Source of the DNA: Paracoccaceae bacterium
Lineage (GTDB): Bacteria > Pseudomonadota > Alphaproteobacteria > Rhodobacterales > Rhodobacteraceae
Assembly (NCBI GenBank): GCA_030625695.1
Contig: DAOUQK010000059.1
Location: 1-13,753 of the forward strand
DNA: 13,753 nt
Reading direction: 5' to 3'
A program made the position numbers and the translations under genes. Numbering within the stretch: the first letter of the stretch is position 1; every line of letters starts with the position of its first letter. Below are positions 6,698 to 13,297 of this stretch, piece by piece. A model generated the notes under the pieces. That model did not search any database. It saw only the letters and a program-made list of their open reading frames with translations, and had not been told where the DNA came from.

Positions 6698-8062
6698 CTA
6701 CGCCCGTTCAAACCCCCGAGCGATTTCCCAATCGGTCACTACACGCTCAAACTCTTCCTGTTCCCATTCGCCGCAGCGTACATAGTGATCAACCACCTTG
6801 TCGCCCAATGCCGTGCGCAACATGGCCGAGCCGCGCAGGGTGTCGACCGCATCGCGCAGGTTCTGGGGAATTTCCCCGCCCGAGGTTTCGGCATAAACGT
6901 CGCCCGAGGCCGGCGCGGCCAGGTCCATCTTGTCCTCGATCCCCTTGATCCCGGCGGCCAGCAGGGCGGCCTGCGCCAGATAGGGGTTAATGTCGGAGCC
7001 GCCGATGCGGCACTCCATGCGCACGCCTTTGCTGCCCACGCCGCACAGGCGGAACCCGGCGGTGCGGTTGTCGACCGACCAGATGGCGCGGGTCGGTGCA
7101 AAGGTGCCTTTGGCAAAGCGTTTGTAGCTGTTCACGTATGGGGCCAGAAAGAACATGTATTCCGGCGCATAGGCGATCATCCCGGCGCAGAAGTGGCGCA
7201 TCGTTTCGGACATGGAATGTTCGCCATCTTTGTCATAAAACGCTGGAGTATCGCCCTGCCACAGTGACATATGCACATGGGATGAACTGCCGACTTTGTC
7301 CTGGTGCCACTTGGGCAGGAACGATGCGGCATGTCCCTGTTGCCAGGCAATCTCTTTGACGGCGTGTTTGGCAATGGTGTGGTAATCGGCGCAGGTGAGG
7401 GCCTCGGAATAGCGGATGTTCAGTTCTTCCTGCCCGGTTTCGGCCTCGCCCTTGGTGTTTTCAACCGGAATGCCGGACGCATACAGATGGTTGCGGATCG
7501 GGCGCATCACATGTTCTTCGCGGGTGGTCTGAAGGATGTGATAATCCTCATTGTAACCGCTGATAGGCGCAAGATCGCGAAAGCCCGATTTGCGGATCTC
7601 GTCAAAGCTTTTCTCGAACAGGAAGAACTCAAGCTCGGTTGCCATCTTGGCGCTGAAACCCAGCGCCGAAAGCCGGGCGATCTGTGCCTTGAGAATCTGG
7701 CGCGGCGAATGCGGCACCGGTTGATGGGTGTGATGATCAAGAATATCACACAGCACCATTGCCGTGCCGGTCAGCCACGGCATCAAACGCAAGGTGTCCA
7801 GATCGGCCTGCATGACATAATCGCCATAGCCCGACTGCCACGAGGTTGATTCGTATCCTTTGGGCGTGGCCATTTCCAGATCGGTGGCCAGCAGGTAGTT
7901 GCAGCAATGGGTCTCTTTCCAGGACGAATCGAGGAAGTTCTGAACATGAAACCGCTTGCCCATCAGGCGGCCCTGCATATCGACCAGACAGACCAGAACG
8001 GTGTCGATTTCGCCTGAATTGGCGCGGGTTTTCAGGTCATCAAGGGTCAGGTTGGCAGGCAT
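6698..8062 (-). CDS. Glutamine-synthetase-like gamma-glutamyl-amine ligase (PuuA/GlnA-related)
   Basis: From ATG at 8062 the protein is 454 residues, the usual size for PuuA-type ligases. The beta-grasp domain contains DMQGRLMGKR (28-37). The catalytic domain has metal-binding E143 and E145 (TELEFF), the GQEE block (E212, E213), the ATP-site GSSSHVH with H262 and H264, NRTAGFRL starting at N332 and R348-M-E350-C-R352. The family joins glutamate to an amine with ATP; PuuA uses putrescine and related enzymes use ethanolamine, isopropylamine or methylamine. Linkage to ALDH and ADH genes argues for catabolism rather than ammonia assimilation. A frame open to 8320 overlaps the divergent thiolase start and lacks homology. 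ATG 8071 is possible, but GGATGA lies before 8062. The amine is unknown. Confidence 0.92.
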   Translation of the reverse strand: MPANLTLDDLKTRANSGEIDTVLVCLVDMQGRLMGKRFHVQNFLDSSWKETHCCNYLLATDLEMATPKGYESTSWQSGYGDYVMQADLDTLRLMPWLTGTAMVLCDILDHHTHQPVPHSPRQILKAQIARLSALGFSAKMATELEFFLFEKSFDEIRKSGFRDLAPISGYNEDYHILQTTREEHVMRPIRNHLYASGIPVENTKGEAETGQEELNIRYSEALTCADYHTIAKHAVKEIAWQQGHAASFLPKWHQDKVGSSSHVHMSLWQGDTPAFYDKDGEHSMSETMRHFCAGMIAYAPEYMFFLAPYVNSYKRFAKGTFAPTRAIWSVDNRTAGFRLCGVGSKGVRMECRIGGSDINPYLAQAALLAAGIKGIEDKMDLAAPASGDVYAETSGGEIPQNLRDAVDTLRGSAMLRTALGDKVVDHYVRCGEWEQEEFERVVTDWEIARGFERA

Positions 8063-8157
8063 AAAGGTCATCCGTGTATTGCAGCGTTTCGCGTGTACTT
8101 TAAGCGCCAGAACCAGCGCGGCAAGAGCAATCGGCAGGGGGGTGTCGCCTAATGTGT

Positions 8158-8173
8158 TACCAATATTGTTAAG
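8158..8173. promoter_or_regulatory. Operator-like imperfect palindrome TTACCAATATTGTTAA
   Basis: The 16-base site reads TTA-n-CAAT/ATTG-n-TAA, symmetric except for one pair in each arm, around a perfect CAATATTG core. A second, looser inverted pair surrounds this region: TGTTAC at 8155-8160 and GTAACA at 8187-8192. It lies 96 bases upstream of the ligase start and 115 upstream of the thiolase start, so it could serve either operon. The binding protein is unknown. Confidence 0.4.
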
Positions 8174-8225
8174 ATGACTGAGCTTTGTAACATTTTGCTT
8201 GCCACGAATCACTTTCTTGCATATC

Positions 8226-8241
8226 CCGACCACATGGTCGG
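8226..8241. promoter_or_regulatory. Operator-like palindrome CCGACCACATGGTCGG upstream of the paa operon
   Basis: Two perfect 7-base arms, CCGACCA and TGGTCGG, flank a 2-base spacer. The site lies 47 bases before the thiolase start, where a repressor would block the first paa promoter. The GC-rich, TetR-like symmetry suggests a PaaR-type repressor released by phenylacetyl-CoA, but no regulator gene for it is present in the window. The site is seen directly; its function is inferred. Confidence 0.5.
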
Positions 8242-8288
8242 CTATTGCCTGACCCCAAAGGCAAGGCACCCTAACAAAGGCACCCGAT

Positions 8289-9491
8289 ATGGACGCATTC
8301 ATCTGCGACGCAACCCGCACCCCGATTGGCCGCTATGGCGGGGCTTTGTCGTCGGTGCGTACCGATGATTTGGCGGCTTTGCCGATTGCGGCACTGATGG
8401 CGCGCAATGGGTCGGTGGATTGGACCTTGGTTGATGATGTGATTTTGGGCTCGGCCAATCAGGCAGGAGAAGACAACCGCAATGTGGCGCGGATGGCGGC
8501 GTTGCTGGCGGGGCTGCCGACGGATGTGCCCGGCACGACGATCAACCGGTTATGTGCGAGCGGAATGGACGCGGTCGGCATGGCCGCGCGGGGCATCAAG
8601 GCCGGGGATTACGATATGGTTATCGCAGGCGGCGTGGAAAGCATGTCGCGCGCGCCGTTTGTCATGCCCAAGGCCGGAACCGCCTTTAGCCGCGCCAATG
8701 CAGTTTATGACACAACCATCGGCTGGCGCTTTGTGAACCCTAAGATGAAGGCGTTGTATGGCATAGATTCGATGCCCGAAACCGCCGACAACGTGGCCGC
8801 GGAATTCGACGTATCGCGCGCCGATCAGGATGCGTTCGCCGCCCGGTCGCAGGCCCGTTGGGCTGCGGCCCACGCCGCCGGACATTTCAACGATGAAATC
8901 ACGCCCGTGTCGATCCCGCAGCGCAAAGGCGACGCGATCATTGTAGATACCGATGAACACCCCCGGCCCGGCACCAGTGCTGATAAGCTGGGTGCGTTAC
9001 GGGCGATCAACGGCGCGGACTTAACCGTGACCGCTGGCAACGCCTCGGGCGTCAATGATGGTGCTGCCGCGCTTTTGTTGGCCAGCGAAACGGCGGCAAG
9101 CAACAACGGTCTGACCCCGATGGTCCGCGTGGTGGCGATGTCCGCCGCAGGTGTTGCGCCGCGCATCATGGGCATTGGTCCGGTCCCTGCCATGCGCAAG
9201 GTGCTGGCCCGGGCGGGGCTGACGATTGATCAGATGGATGTGATTGAGATTAACGAAGCCTTTGCTGCCCAGGGGCTGGCCAGTTTGCGCGCCCTTGGTG
9301 TGGCCGATGATGCCGCCCATGTGAACGCACAGGGGGGTGCCATTGCGATGGGCCACCCGCTGGGCATGTCCGGCGCGCGTCTGGTGCTGACGGCGGCCTA
9401 TCAACTTAAACGCAACGGAGGGCGGTATGCCCTTTGCACAATGTGTGTTGGCGTTGGCCAGGGTGTTGCCCTAATCTTGGAAAATATCTGA
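8289..9491 (+). CDS. paaJ: Acetyl-CoA C-acyltransferase, 3-oxoadipyl-CoA thiolase (PaaJ/PcaF type)
   Basis: The 400-residue protein has full thiolase length. The nucleophile is C89 in NRLCASGMDAV, the C-terminal pair is H356 in GHPLGMSGARL and C386 in CTMCVGVGQG, and NEAF lies near 325. The wording ILGSANQAGEDNRNVARM (52-69) is typical of the 3-oxoadipyl-CoA subgroup shared by PaaJ and PcaF. It cleaves 3-oxoadipyl-CoA to succinyl-CoA and acetyl-CoA; PaaJ also acts on 3-oxo-5,6-dehydrosuberyl-CoA earlier in phenylacetate breakdown. Position as first gene of the paa operon, 14 bases before paaA, decides for PaaJ over PcaF. AAAGG (8276-8280) eight bases before the ATG supports the start. It is divergent from the gamma-glutamyl ligase operon. 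A PcaF role in the protocatechuate route could coexist. Confidence 0.92.
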   Translation: MDAFICDATRTPIGRYGGALSSVRTDDLAALPIAALMARNGSVDWTLVDDVILGSANQAGEDNRNVARMAALLAGLPTDVPGTTINRLCASGMDAVGMAARGIKAGDYDMVIAGGVESMSRAPFVMPKAGTAFSRANAVYDTTIGWRFVNPKMKALYGIDSMPETADNVAAEFDVSRADQDAFAARSQARWAAAHAAGHFNDEITPVSIPQRKGDAIIVDTDEHPRPGTSADKLGALRAINGADLTVTAGNASGVNDGAAALLLASETAASNNGLTPMVRVVAMSAAGVAPRIMGIGPVPAMRKVLARAGLTIDQMDVIEINEAFAAQGLASLRALGVADDAAHVNAQGGAIAMGHPLGMSGARLVLTAAYQLKRNGGRYALCTMCVGVGQGVALILENI

Positions 9492-9505
9492 AGGGAGATC
9501 GACAA

Positions 9506-10498
9506 ATGTATGCTCAAATGGTCAAAACCGCCAGTTCCGGTGTCAAATCCCGAGAAGAGATGTCTGAGCAGGAGCGCGTGTTTCAGGACAAGATCGACGC
9601 TGACATAAAAATTGAACCGCGTGACTGGATGCCTGATGATTACCGCGCCACATTGGTGCGCCAGATCGGTCAGCACGCCCATTCCGAAGTGGTCGGCCAA
9701 CTGCCCGAGGGCAACTGGATCACCCGCGCGCCGACGCTGGAACGCAAGGCGATCCTGCTGGCCAAGGTGCAGGACGAGGCGGGCCATGGACTTTACCTTT
9801 ATTCCGCCGCTGAAACGCTGGGGGTAAGCCGGGATCAATTGATCGAGGACTTGCTGGCGGGGCGCATGAAATATTCCTCGATCTTCAACTATCCAACGCT
9901 GAACTGGGCCGATATGGGTGCTGTTGGCTGGCTGGTTGATGGGGCGGCGATCATCAATCAGGTGGCGCTACAGCGGACGTCTTACGGGCCGTATTCCCGT
10001 GCCATGGTGCGGATTTGCAAGGAAGAAAGCTTTCACGCGCGTCAAGGTTATCACATCATGATGAAGATGGCCGCAGGTTCGGTTGCGCAGAAACAGATGG
10101 CGCAGGACGCGTTAAACCGCCTTTGGTTTCCGGTATTGATGATGTTCGGGCCGTCCGACAAGGACAGCGTGCATACGGCGCAATCCATGGCCTGGAAGAT
10201 CAAGATGGATACCAATGACGAACTGCGCCAGAAGTTTGTCGACCAAACCGTGCAGCAGATCGAATACCTTGGGTTGGAGCTGCCGGAACCGGGCATCAAA
10301 TGGAATGATGAAACCGGGGAGTATGATTATTCTGATCCCGACTGGTCCGAATTTTTCAATGTCATCAAAGGCAATGGCCCCGGCAATGTGGATCGGATGA
10401 AGGCCCGCCGCGCAGCATGGGATGATGGCGAATGGGTGCGCGACGGGTTGATGGCCCATGCGCGCAAGAAGGCGGCAGCGAAGGTGGCTGCCGAATAG
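9506..10498 (+). CDS. paaA: Phenylacetyl-CoA 1,2-epoxidase, catalytic subunit PaaA
   Basis: From ATG 9506 the protein is 330 residues, normal for PaaA. AGGGAG at 9492-9497 decides the start; a longer frame from 9434 would overlap the thiolase and has no homology. It is a ferritin-like four-helix protein with a di-iron site. Visible ligand motifs are E61 in HSEV, E91 and H94 in DEAGH, and E174 and H177 in EESFH. PaaA binds phenylacetyl-CoA and with O2 and electrons from PaaE forms the ring-1,2-epoxide. It works with PaaB and PaaC in a soluble complex. All expected ligands appear intact, so an active enzyme is likely. The C-terminus is lysine/alanine-rich. It is followed by paaB after 30 bases. 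Confidence 0.97.
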   Translation: MYAQMVKTASSGVKSREEMSEQERVFQDKIDADIKIEPRDWMPDDYRATLVRQIGQHAHSEVVGQLPEGNWITRAPTLERKAILLAKVQDEAGHGLYLYSAAETLGVSRDQLIEDLLAGRMKYSSIFNYPTLNWADMGAVGWLVDGAAIINQVALQRTSYGPYSRAMVRICKEESFHARQGYHIMMKMAAGSVAQKQMAQDALNRLWFPVLMMFGPSDKDSVHTAQSMAWKIKMDTNDELRQKFVDQTVQQIEYLGLELPEPGIKWNDETGEYDYSDPDWSEFFNVIKGNGPGNVDRMKARRAAWDDGEWVRDGLMAHARKKAAAKVAAE

Positions 10499-10528
10499 AA
10501 TTTGCAAGCCGAATAAGGACGCTAACAA

Positions 10529-10813
10529 ATGAATAACGAATGGCCTCTCTGGGAAATCTTTATCCGTGGTCAGCATGGATTAAGCCACCGACACGTCGGG
10601 AGCCTACATGCGCCTGATGCTGAAATGGCGATCAAAAACGCCCGCGACGTTTATACCCGCCGCAACGAAGGCGTGTCGATCTGGGTGGTCGAGGCGAAAC
10701 ATATTGCCGCCACGGCGCCGGGCGACAAAGGCCCGCTTTATGAGCCATCGGAATCCAAGGTTTACCGTCACCCGACGTTCTTTGACATTCCCGACGAAGT
10801 GGGGTCGATGTGA
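10529..10813 (+). CDS. paaB: Phenylacetyl-CoA epoxidase subunit PaaB
   Basis: This 94-residue protein is a typical PaaB. It begins with WPLWEIFIRGQHGLSHRHVG (5-24), continues with the helix HAPDAEMAIKNARDVYTRR (27-45) and then SIWVVEAKHI (50-59). PaaB is a small subunit without cofactor that bridges the PaaAC heterodimers in the epoxidase complex and is needed for activity. AAGGA (10515-10519) lies nine bases before the ATG. Its TGA stop overlaps the paaC ATG by one base, so the two are probably translationally coupled. Confidence 0.96.
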   Translation: MNNEWPLWEIFIRGQHGLSHRHVGSLHAPDAEMAIKNARDVYTRRNEGVSIWVVEAKHIAATAPGDKGPLYEPSESKVYRHPTFFDIPDEVGSM

Positions 10814-11595
10814 TGGCCAATAAAACTGAAATTAGTGCCGATCAAGCGGCCCTGTTTCAATTCCTGCTGCGGATGGGTGACAACACCCTGGTGTTGGGTC
10901 ACCGGGTCAGCGAATGGTGCGGCCACGCGCCGGTTCTGGAAGAGGATATAGCACTTGCCAATACGGCCCTTGACCTGATCGGTCAGACGCAATTGTGGCT
11001 GGGGCTGGCGGGCGAAGTCGAAGGGCAGGGGCGTGACGCCGATGCGCTGGCGTTTCTGCGCGACATCTGGGATTTCCGCAATGTTTTGATGCTGGAACTG
11101 CCCAATGGTGATTTTGGCCAGACCATCATGCGTCAGTTTTTGTATGATGCGTGGTCCTCGGTGATGCTGGGCCGGTTGATCAAATCCGGCGATCCGCGCA
11201 TCGCCGAGATTGCCGAGAAGGTAAGCAAAGAGGTAGCGTATCACGTCGAACGCTCAGCCGATACGGTGGTCGGGCTTGGCGACGGTACGAGCGAAAGCCA
11301 CGCACGCATGCAAGCGGCGCTGGACTATCTTTATCCTTACGTCGGCGAGATGTTTCTGAGTGATGCGACCGACGCAGCGATGGTTTCGGCGGGCCTCGGC
11401 CCCGACCCGGCCAGCTTGCGTGACGAATATGACCTGTTGGTTGGCAAGGTTCTGGACAAGGCGACGCTGACGTTGCCTGATGGCAGTTATACCCACAAAG
11501 GTGGGCGAACCGGGGCGATGCATACCGAACATCTGGGCCATTTGCTAACCTCGATGCAGTGGTTGCAGCGCGCCTATCCGAATTCGCAATGGTAA
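10813..11595 (+). CDS. paaC: Phenylacetyl-CoA epoxidase structural subunit PaaC
   Basis: The 260-residue protein starts at ATG 10813, which shares its A with the paaB stop (TGATG). A GTG three bases earlier is possible but less likely. It is the ferritin-like partner of PaaA: helices with LANTALDLIGQTQLWLGLAG (48-67), FRNVLMLELPNGDFGQTIMR (88-107) and KEVAYH (139-144) are characteristic. PaaC has the same fold as PaaA but has lost the di-iron centre, and it forms the structural half of the PaaAC heterodimer needed for substrate turnover. The stop overlaps the paaD start (TAATG), continuing the tight coupling in this operon. Confidence 0.96.
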   Translation: MANKTEISADQAALFQFLLRMGDNTLVLGHRVSEWCGHAPVLEEDIALANTALDLIGQTQLWLGLAGEVEGQGRDADALAFLRDIWDFRNVLMLELPNGDFGQTIMRQFLYDAWSSVMLGRLIKSGDPRIAEIAEKVSKEVAYHVERSADTVVGLGDGTSESHARMQAALDYLYPYVGEMFLSDATDAAMVSAGLGPDPASLRDEYDLLVGKVLDKATLTLPDGSYTHKGGRTGAMHTEHLGHLLTSMQWLQRAYPNSQW

Positions 11596-12080
11596 TGAGC
11601 GACGCCACTCCGGATCAGATTGTCCGACCAGACGAAAGTCTGATTTGGGCGTGGCTAGATGACGTGCCAGACCCGGAAATTCCGGTGATTTCACTGGTTG
11701 ATCTGGGTATCATTCGCGGTGTGGAATGGCAGGATGATACCTTGGTCGTTGCCGTCACCCCGACCTATTCCGGCTGCCCCGCCACCGCGATTATCAACCT
11801 TGATATCGAAACTGCCCTGCGCGGCCATGGCATTGAGAAACTGGAATTGAAACGCCAGCTTTCCCCAGCCTGGACCACTGATTGGCTGTCCGACAAGGGC
11901 CGCGCTGCGTTGGAGGAATACGGCATTGCGCCGCCACAACCGGCGGGTGGGCCAAAGCGATGTCCGCAATGTCAGGGCGAAAATCTGGAGCGGCTTAGCC
12001 AGTTTGGCTCGACTCCGTGCAAGGCACAGTGGCGTTGCCGCGACTGCCTGGAACCGTTTGACTATTTCAAATGCATCTAG
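11595..12080 (+). CDS. paaD: PaaD, DUF59/MIP18-type maturation protein with C-terminal cysteine motif
   Basis: The 161-residue protein starts at ATG 11595, overlapping the paaC stop by one base; an in-frame ATG at 11589 would overlap slightly more. Residues about 14-100 form a DUF59 domain with PDPEIPVISLVDLGIIRGV (25-43) and TPTYSGCP (55-62, reactive-type C61). The tail is a zinc- or Fe-S-binding module with C123 and C126 (CPQC), C142 (STPCK), C148 and C151 (CRDC) and C160. PaaD is required in vivo for phenylacetyl-CoA epoxidase but is not part of the purified complex. It is thought to help assemble the metal centre of PaaA or the Fe-S cluster of PaaE. Its DUF59 domain is related to that of the Mrp protein at the left edge of this window. 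Confidence 0.95.
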   Translation: MSDATPDQIVRPDESLIWAWLDDVPDPEIPVISLVDLGIIRGVEWQDDTLVVAVTPTYSGCPATAIINLDIETALRGHGIEKLELKRQLSPAWTTDWLSDKGRAALEEYGIAPPQPAGGPKRCPQCQGENLERLSQFGSTPCKAQWRCRDCLEPFDYFKCI

Positions 12081-12190
12081 GGCGTATTGCGTTTGATCAA
12101 ATTCATGCATTCATATGGTCGGGCGAGGCAGGGTTTGGTTTTCAAACACGTTCGACCTGCCATATGAATTCAATTTAACGCAACACGCTC
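12081..12190. repeat. Palindromic intergenic element between paaD and paaE (MITE- or REP-like)
   Basis: The 110 bases form an imperfect inverted repeat. The left end, GGCGTATTGCGTT (12081-12093), pairs with AACGCAACACGCTC (12177-12190), with small mismatches. Further in, ATTCATATGG pairs with CCATATGAAT, GGCAGG (12127-12132) pairs with CCTGCC (12156-12161), and GTTTG (12133-12137) pairs with CAAAC (12143-12147) around a GTTTT loop. It starts directly after the paaD stop codon. It encodes nothing and has no T-run like a terminator. The terminal-repeat layout suggests a small mobile palindrome; I cannot see a clear target-site duplication, and no second copy is in the window. Confidence 0.6.
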
Positions 12191-12210
12191 AAACCTGAAG
12201 GAGCCGCGAT

Positions 12211-13284
12211 ATGGCGCGCTTTCATGACCTAACCGTCACCGACATCCACAAAACCATCCGCGAAGCGGTGGTTGTCACGCTTGAACCGGTCAATGGTGCT
12301 GCGGATGTGTTTGACTTTACCCAAGGCCAGTACCTGACGTTCCGGCGCGACTTTGACGGCGAAGAACTGCGTCGTTCTTATTCGATCTGTGCAGGCCTGG
12401 ATGAAGGCATCCTACAGGTTGGCATCAAGCGGGTCGAAGGGGGCGCGTTTTCCACCTTTGCCAATCAAGACCTGAAAGTTGGCGATACATTGCAGGCGAT
12501 GCCGCCGATGGGCCGGTTCTTTACCGAACTGGATGCAGGAACTGCCAAGCAATACCTTGGTTTTGCCGGCGGGTCCGGCATCACTCCGGTCTTGTCGATT
12601 CTGAAAACCACATTGGCGCGCGAACCGGAGTCCACGTTCACCTTGGTTTACGCCAACAAAGGTGTGGCGACGATTATGTTCCGAGAGGAGCTGGAAGACC
12701 TCAAGAACACCTATATGGGCCGGTTTAACGTGATCCATGTGCTTGAGACGGACGCGCAGGAAATTGACCTGTTCACCGGGCTGGTCAGTCAGGAAAAATG
12801 CAGCGAGCTGTTCAAAGGTTGGATCGACATTGCCCACGTGGACACCGCGTTCATTTGCGGTCCCGAACCAATGATGTTGGGTATTGCCGCTGCTTTGCGG
12901 GCACATGGGCTGGACGATTCGCAGATCAAGTTCGAACTGTTTGCCAGTGGTCAGCCGGGGCGGGCCAGACAAAAGGCAAAGACTGCGGGCACAGGCACGG
13001 CGGCCAACCAAACAACTGCGGTGATCAAACTGGACGGGGCCAGTCAGACGGTTACCATGTCCAAGGATGTCTCGATCCTTGAAGCGGCCCTGGCCAACAC
13101 CATGGACGCGCCATTCGCCTGCAAGGCCGGTGTCTGTTCGACCTGCCGGTGCCGGGTTGTTGAAGGCGAAGTGGATATGGTCGCCAATCACGCGCTTGAG
13201 GACTACGAAGTGGAAAAAGGTTATGTGCTGTCGTGCCAGTCTTATCCGCTGACTGACCGCGTTGTCATTGACTACGACCAGTAG
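12211..13284 (+). CDS. paaE: PaaE, phenylacetyl-CoA epoxidase reductase (FAD/NAD(P)H plus 2Fe-2S)
   Basis: The 357-residue protein has three modules. Residues 1-105 form the FAD-binding barrel with RSYS (55-58). Residues about 112-250 form the nucleotide-binding domain with AGGSGITP (119-126) and CGPEPMM (216-222). After a polar linker (about 250-268) comes a plant-type ferredoxin domain with cluster cysteines C304, C309, C312 and C342. It passes electrons from NADPH through FAD and the 2Fe-2S cluster to the di-iron site of PaaA. GAAGGAG at 12197-12203 is a strong ribosome binding site seven bases before the ATG. That fits independent initiation, since a palindromic element separates it from paaD, whereas the preceding genes overlap. 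Length and cofactors are complete. Confidence 0.96.
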   Translation: MARFHDLTVTDIHKTIREAVVVTLEPVNGAADVFDFTQGQYLTFRRDFDGEELRRSYSICAGLDEGILQVGIKRVEGGAFSTFANQDLKVGDTLQAMPPMGRFFTELDAGTAKQYLGFAGGSGITPVLSILKTTLAREPESTFTLVYANKGVATIMFREELEDLKNTYMGRFNVIHVLETDAQEIDLFTGLVSQEKCSELFKGWIDIAHVDTAFICGPEPMMLGIAAALRAHGLDDSQIKFELFASGQPGRARQKAKTAGTGTAANQTTAVIKLDGASQTVTMSKDVSILEAALANTMDAPFACKAGVCSTCRCRVVEGEVDMVANHALEDYEVEKGYVLSCQSYPLTDRVVIDYDQ

Positions 13285-13297
13285 CGAGGGAATGAAA

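Larger units (their letters stand above)
8063..8288. promoter_or_regulatory. Shared divergent control region of the ligase operon and the paa operon
   Basis: This 226-base gap separates the two divergent start codons and should hold both promoters. It contains two operator-like palindromes, listed separately, and AT-rich sequence between 8151 and 8224. TTGCTT (8195-8200) with TGCATA (8218-8223) at 17-base spacing is a weak candidate plus-strand promoter, lying just before the second palindrome. I could not pick a convincing minus-strand promoter. No small gene is evident here. Confidence 0.55.

Noticed and set aside
8063..8320. N-terminal extension of the glutamine-synthetase-like protein back to 8320
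   Set aside because: It would overlap the divergent thiolase start by 32 bases and cover both palindromes, and the extra residues are not like this family, whose proteins begin near 8062.
9434..9505. Upstream start for paaA at 9434
   Set aside because: It overlaps the thiolase C-terminus, whereas ATG 9506 has a strong AGGGAG site and gives normal PaaA length.
12081..12190. paaD-paaE hairpin considered as a rho-independent terminator
   Set aside because: There is no uridine tract after the stem, the ends look like inverted terminal repeats, and paaE continues the operon right after it.
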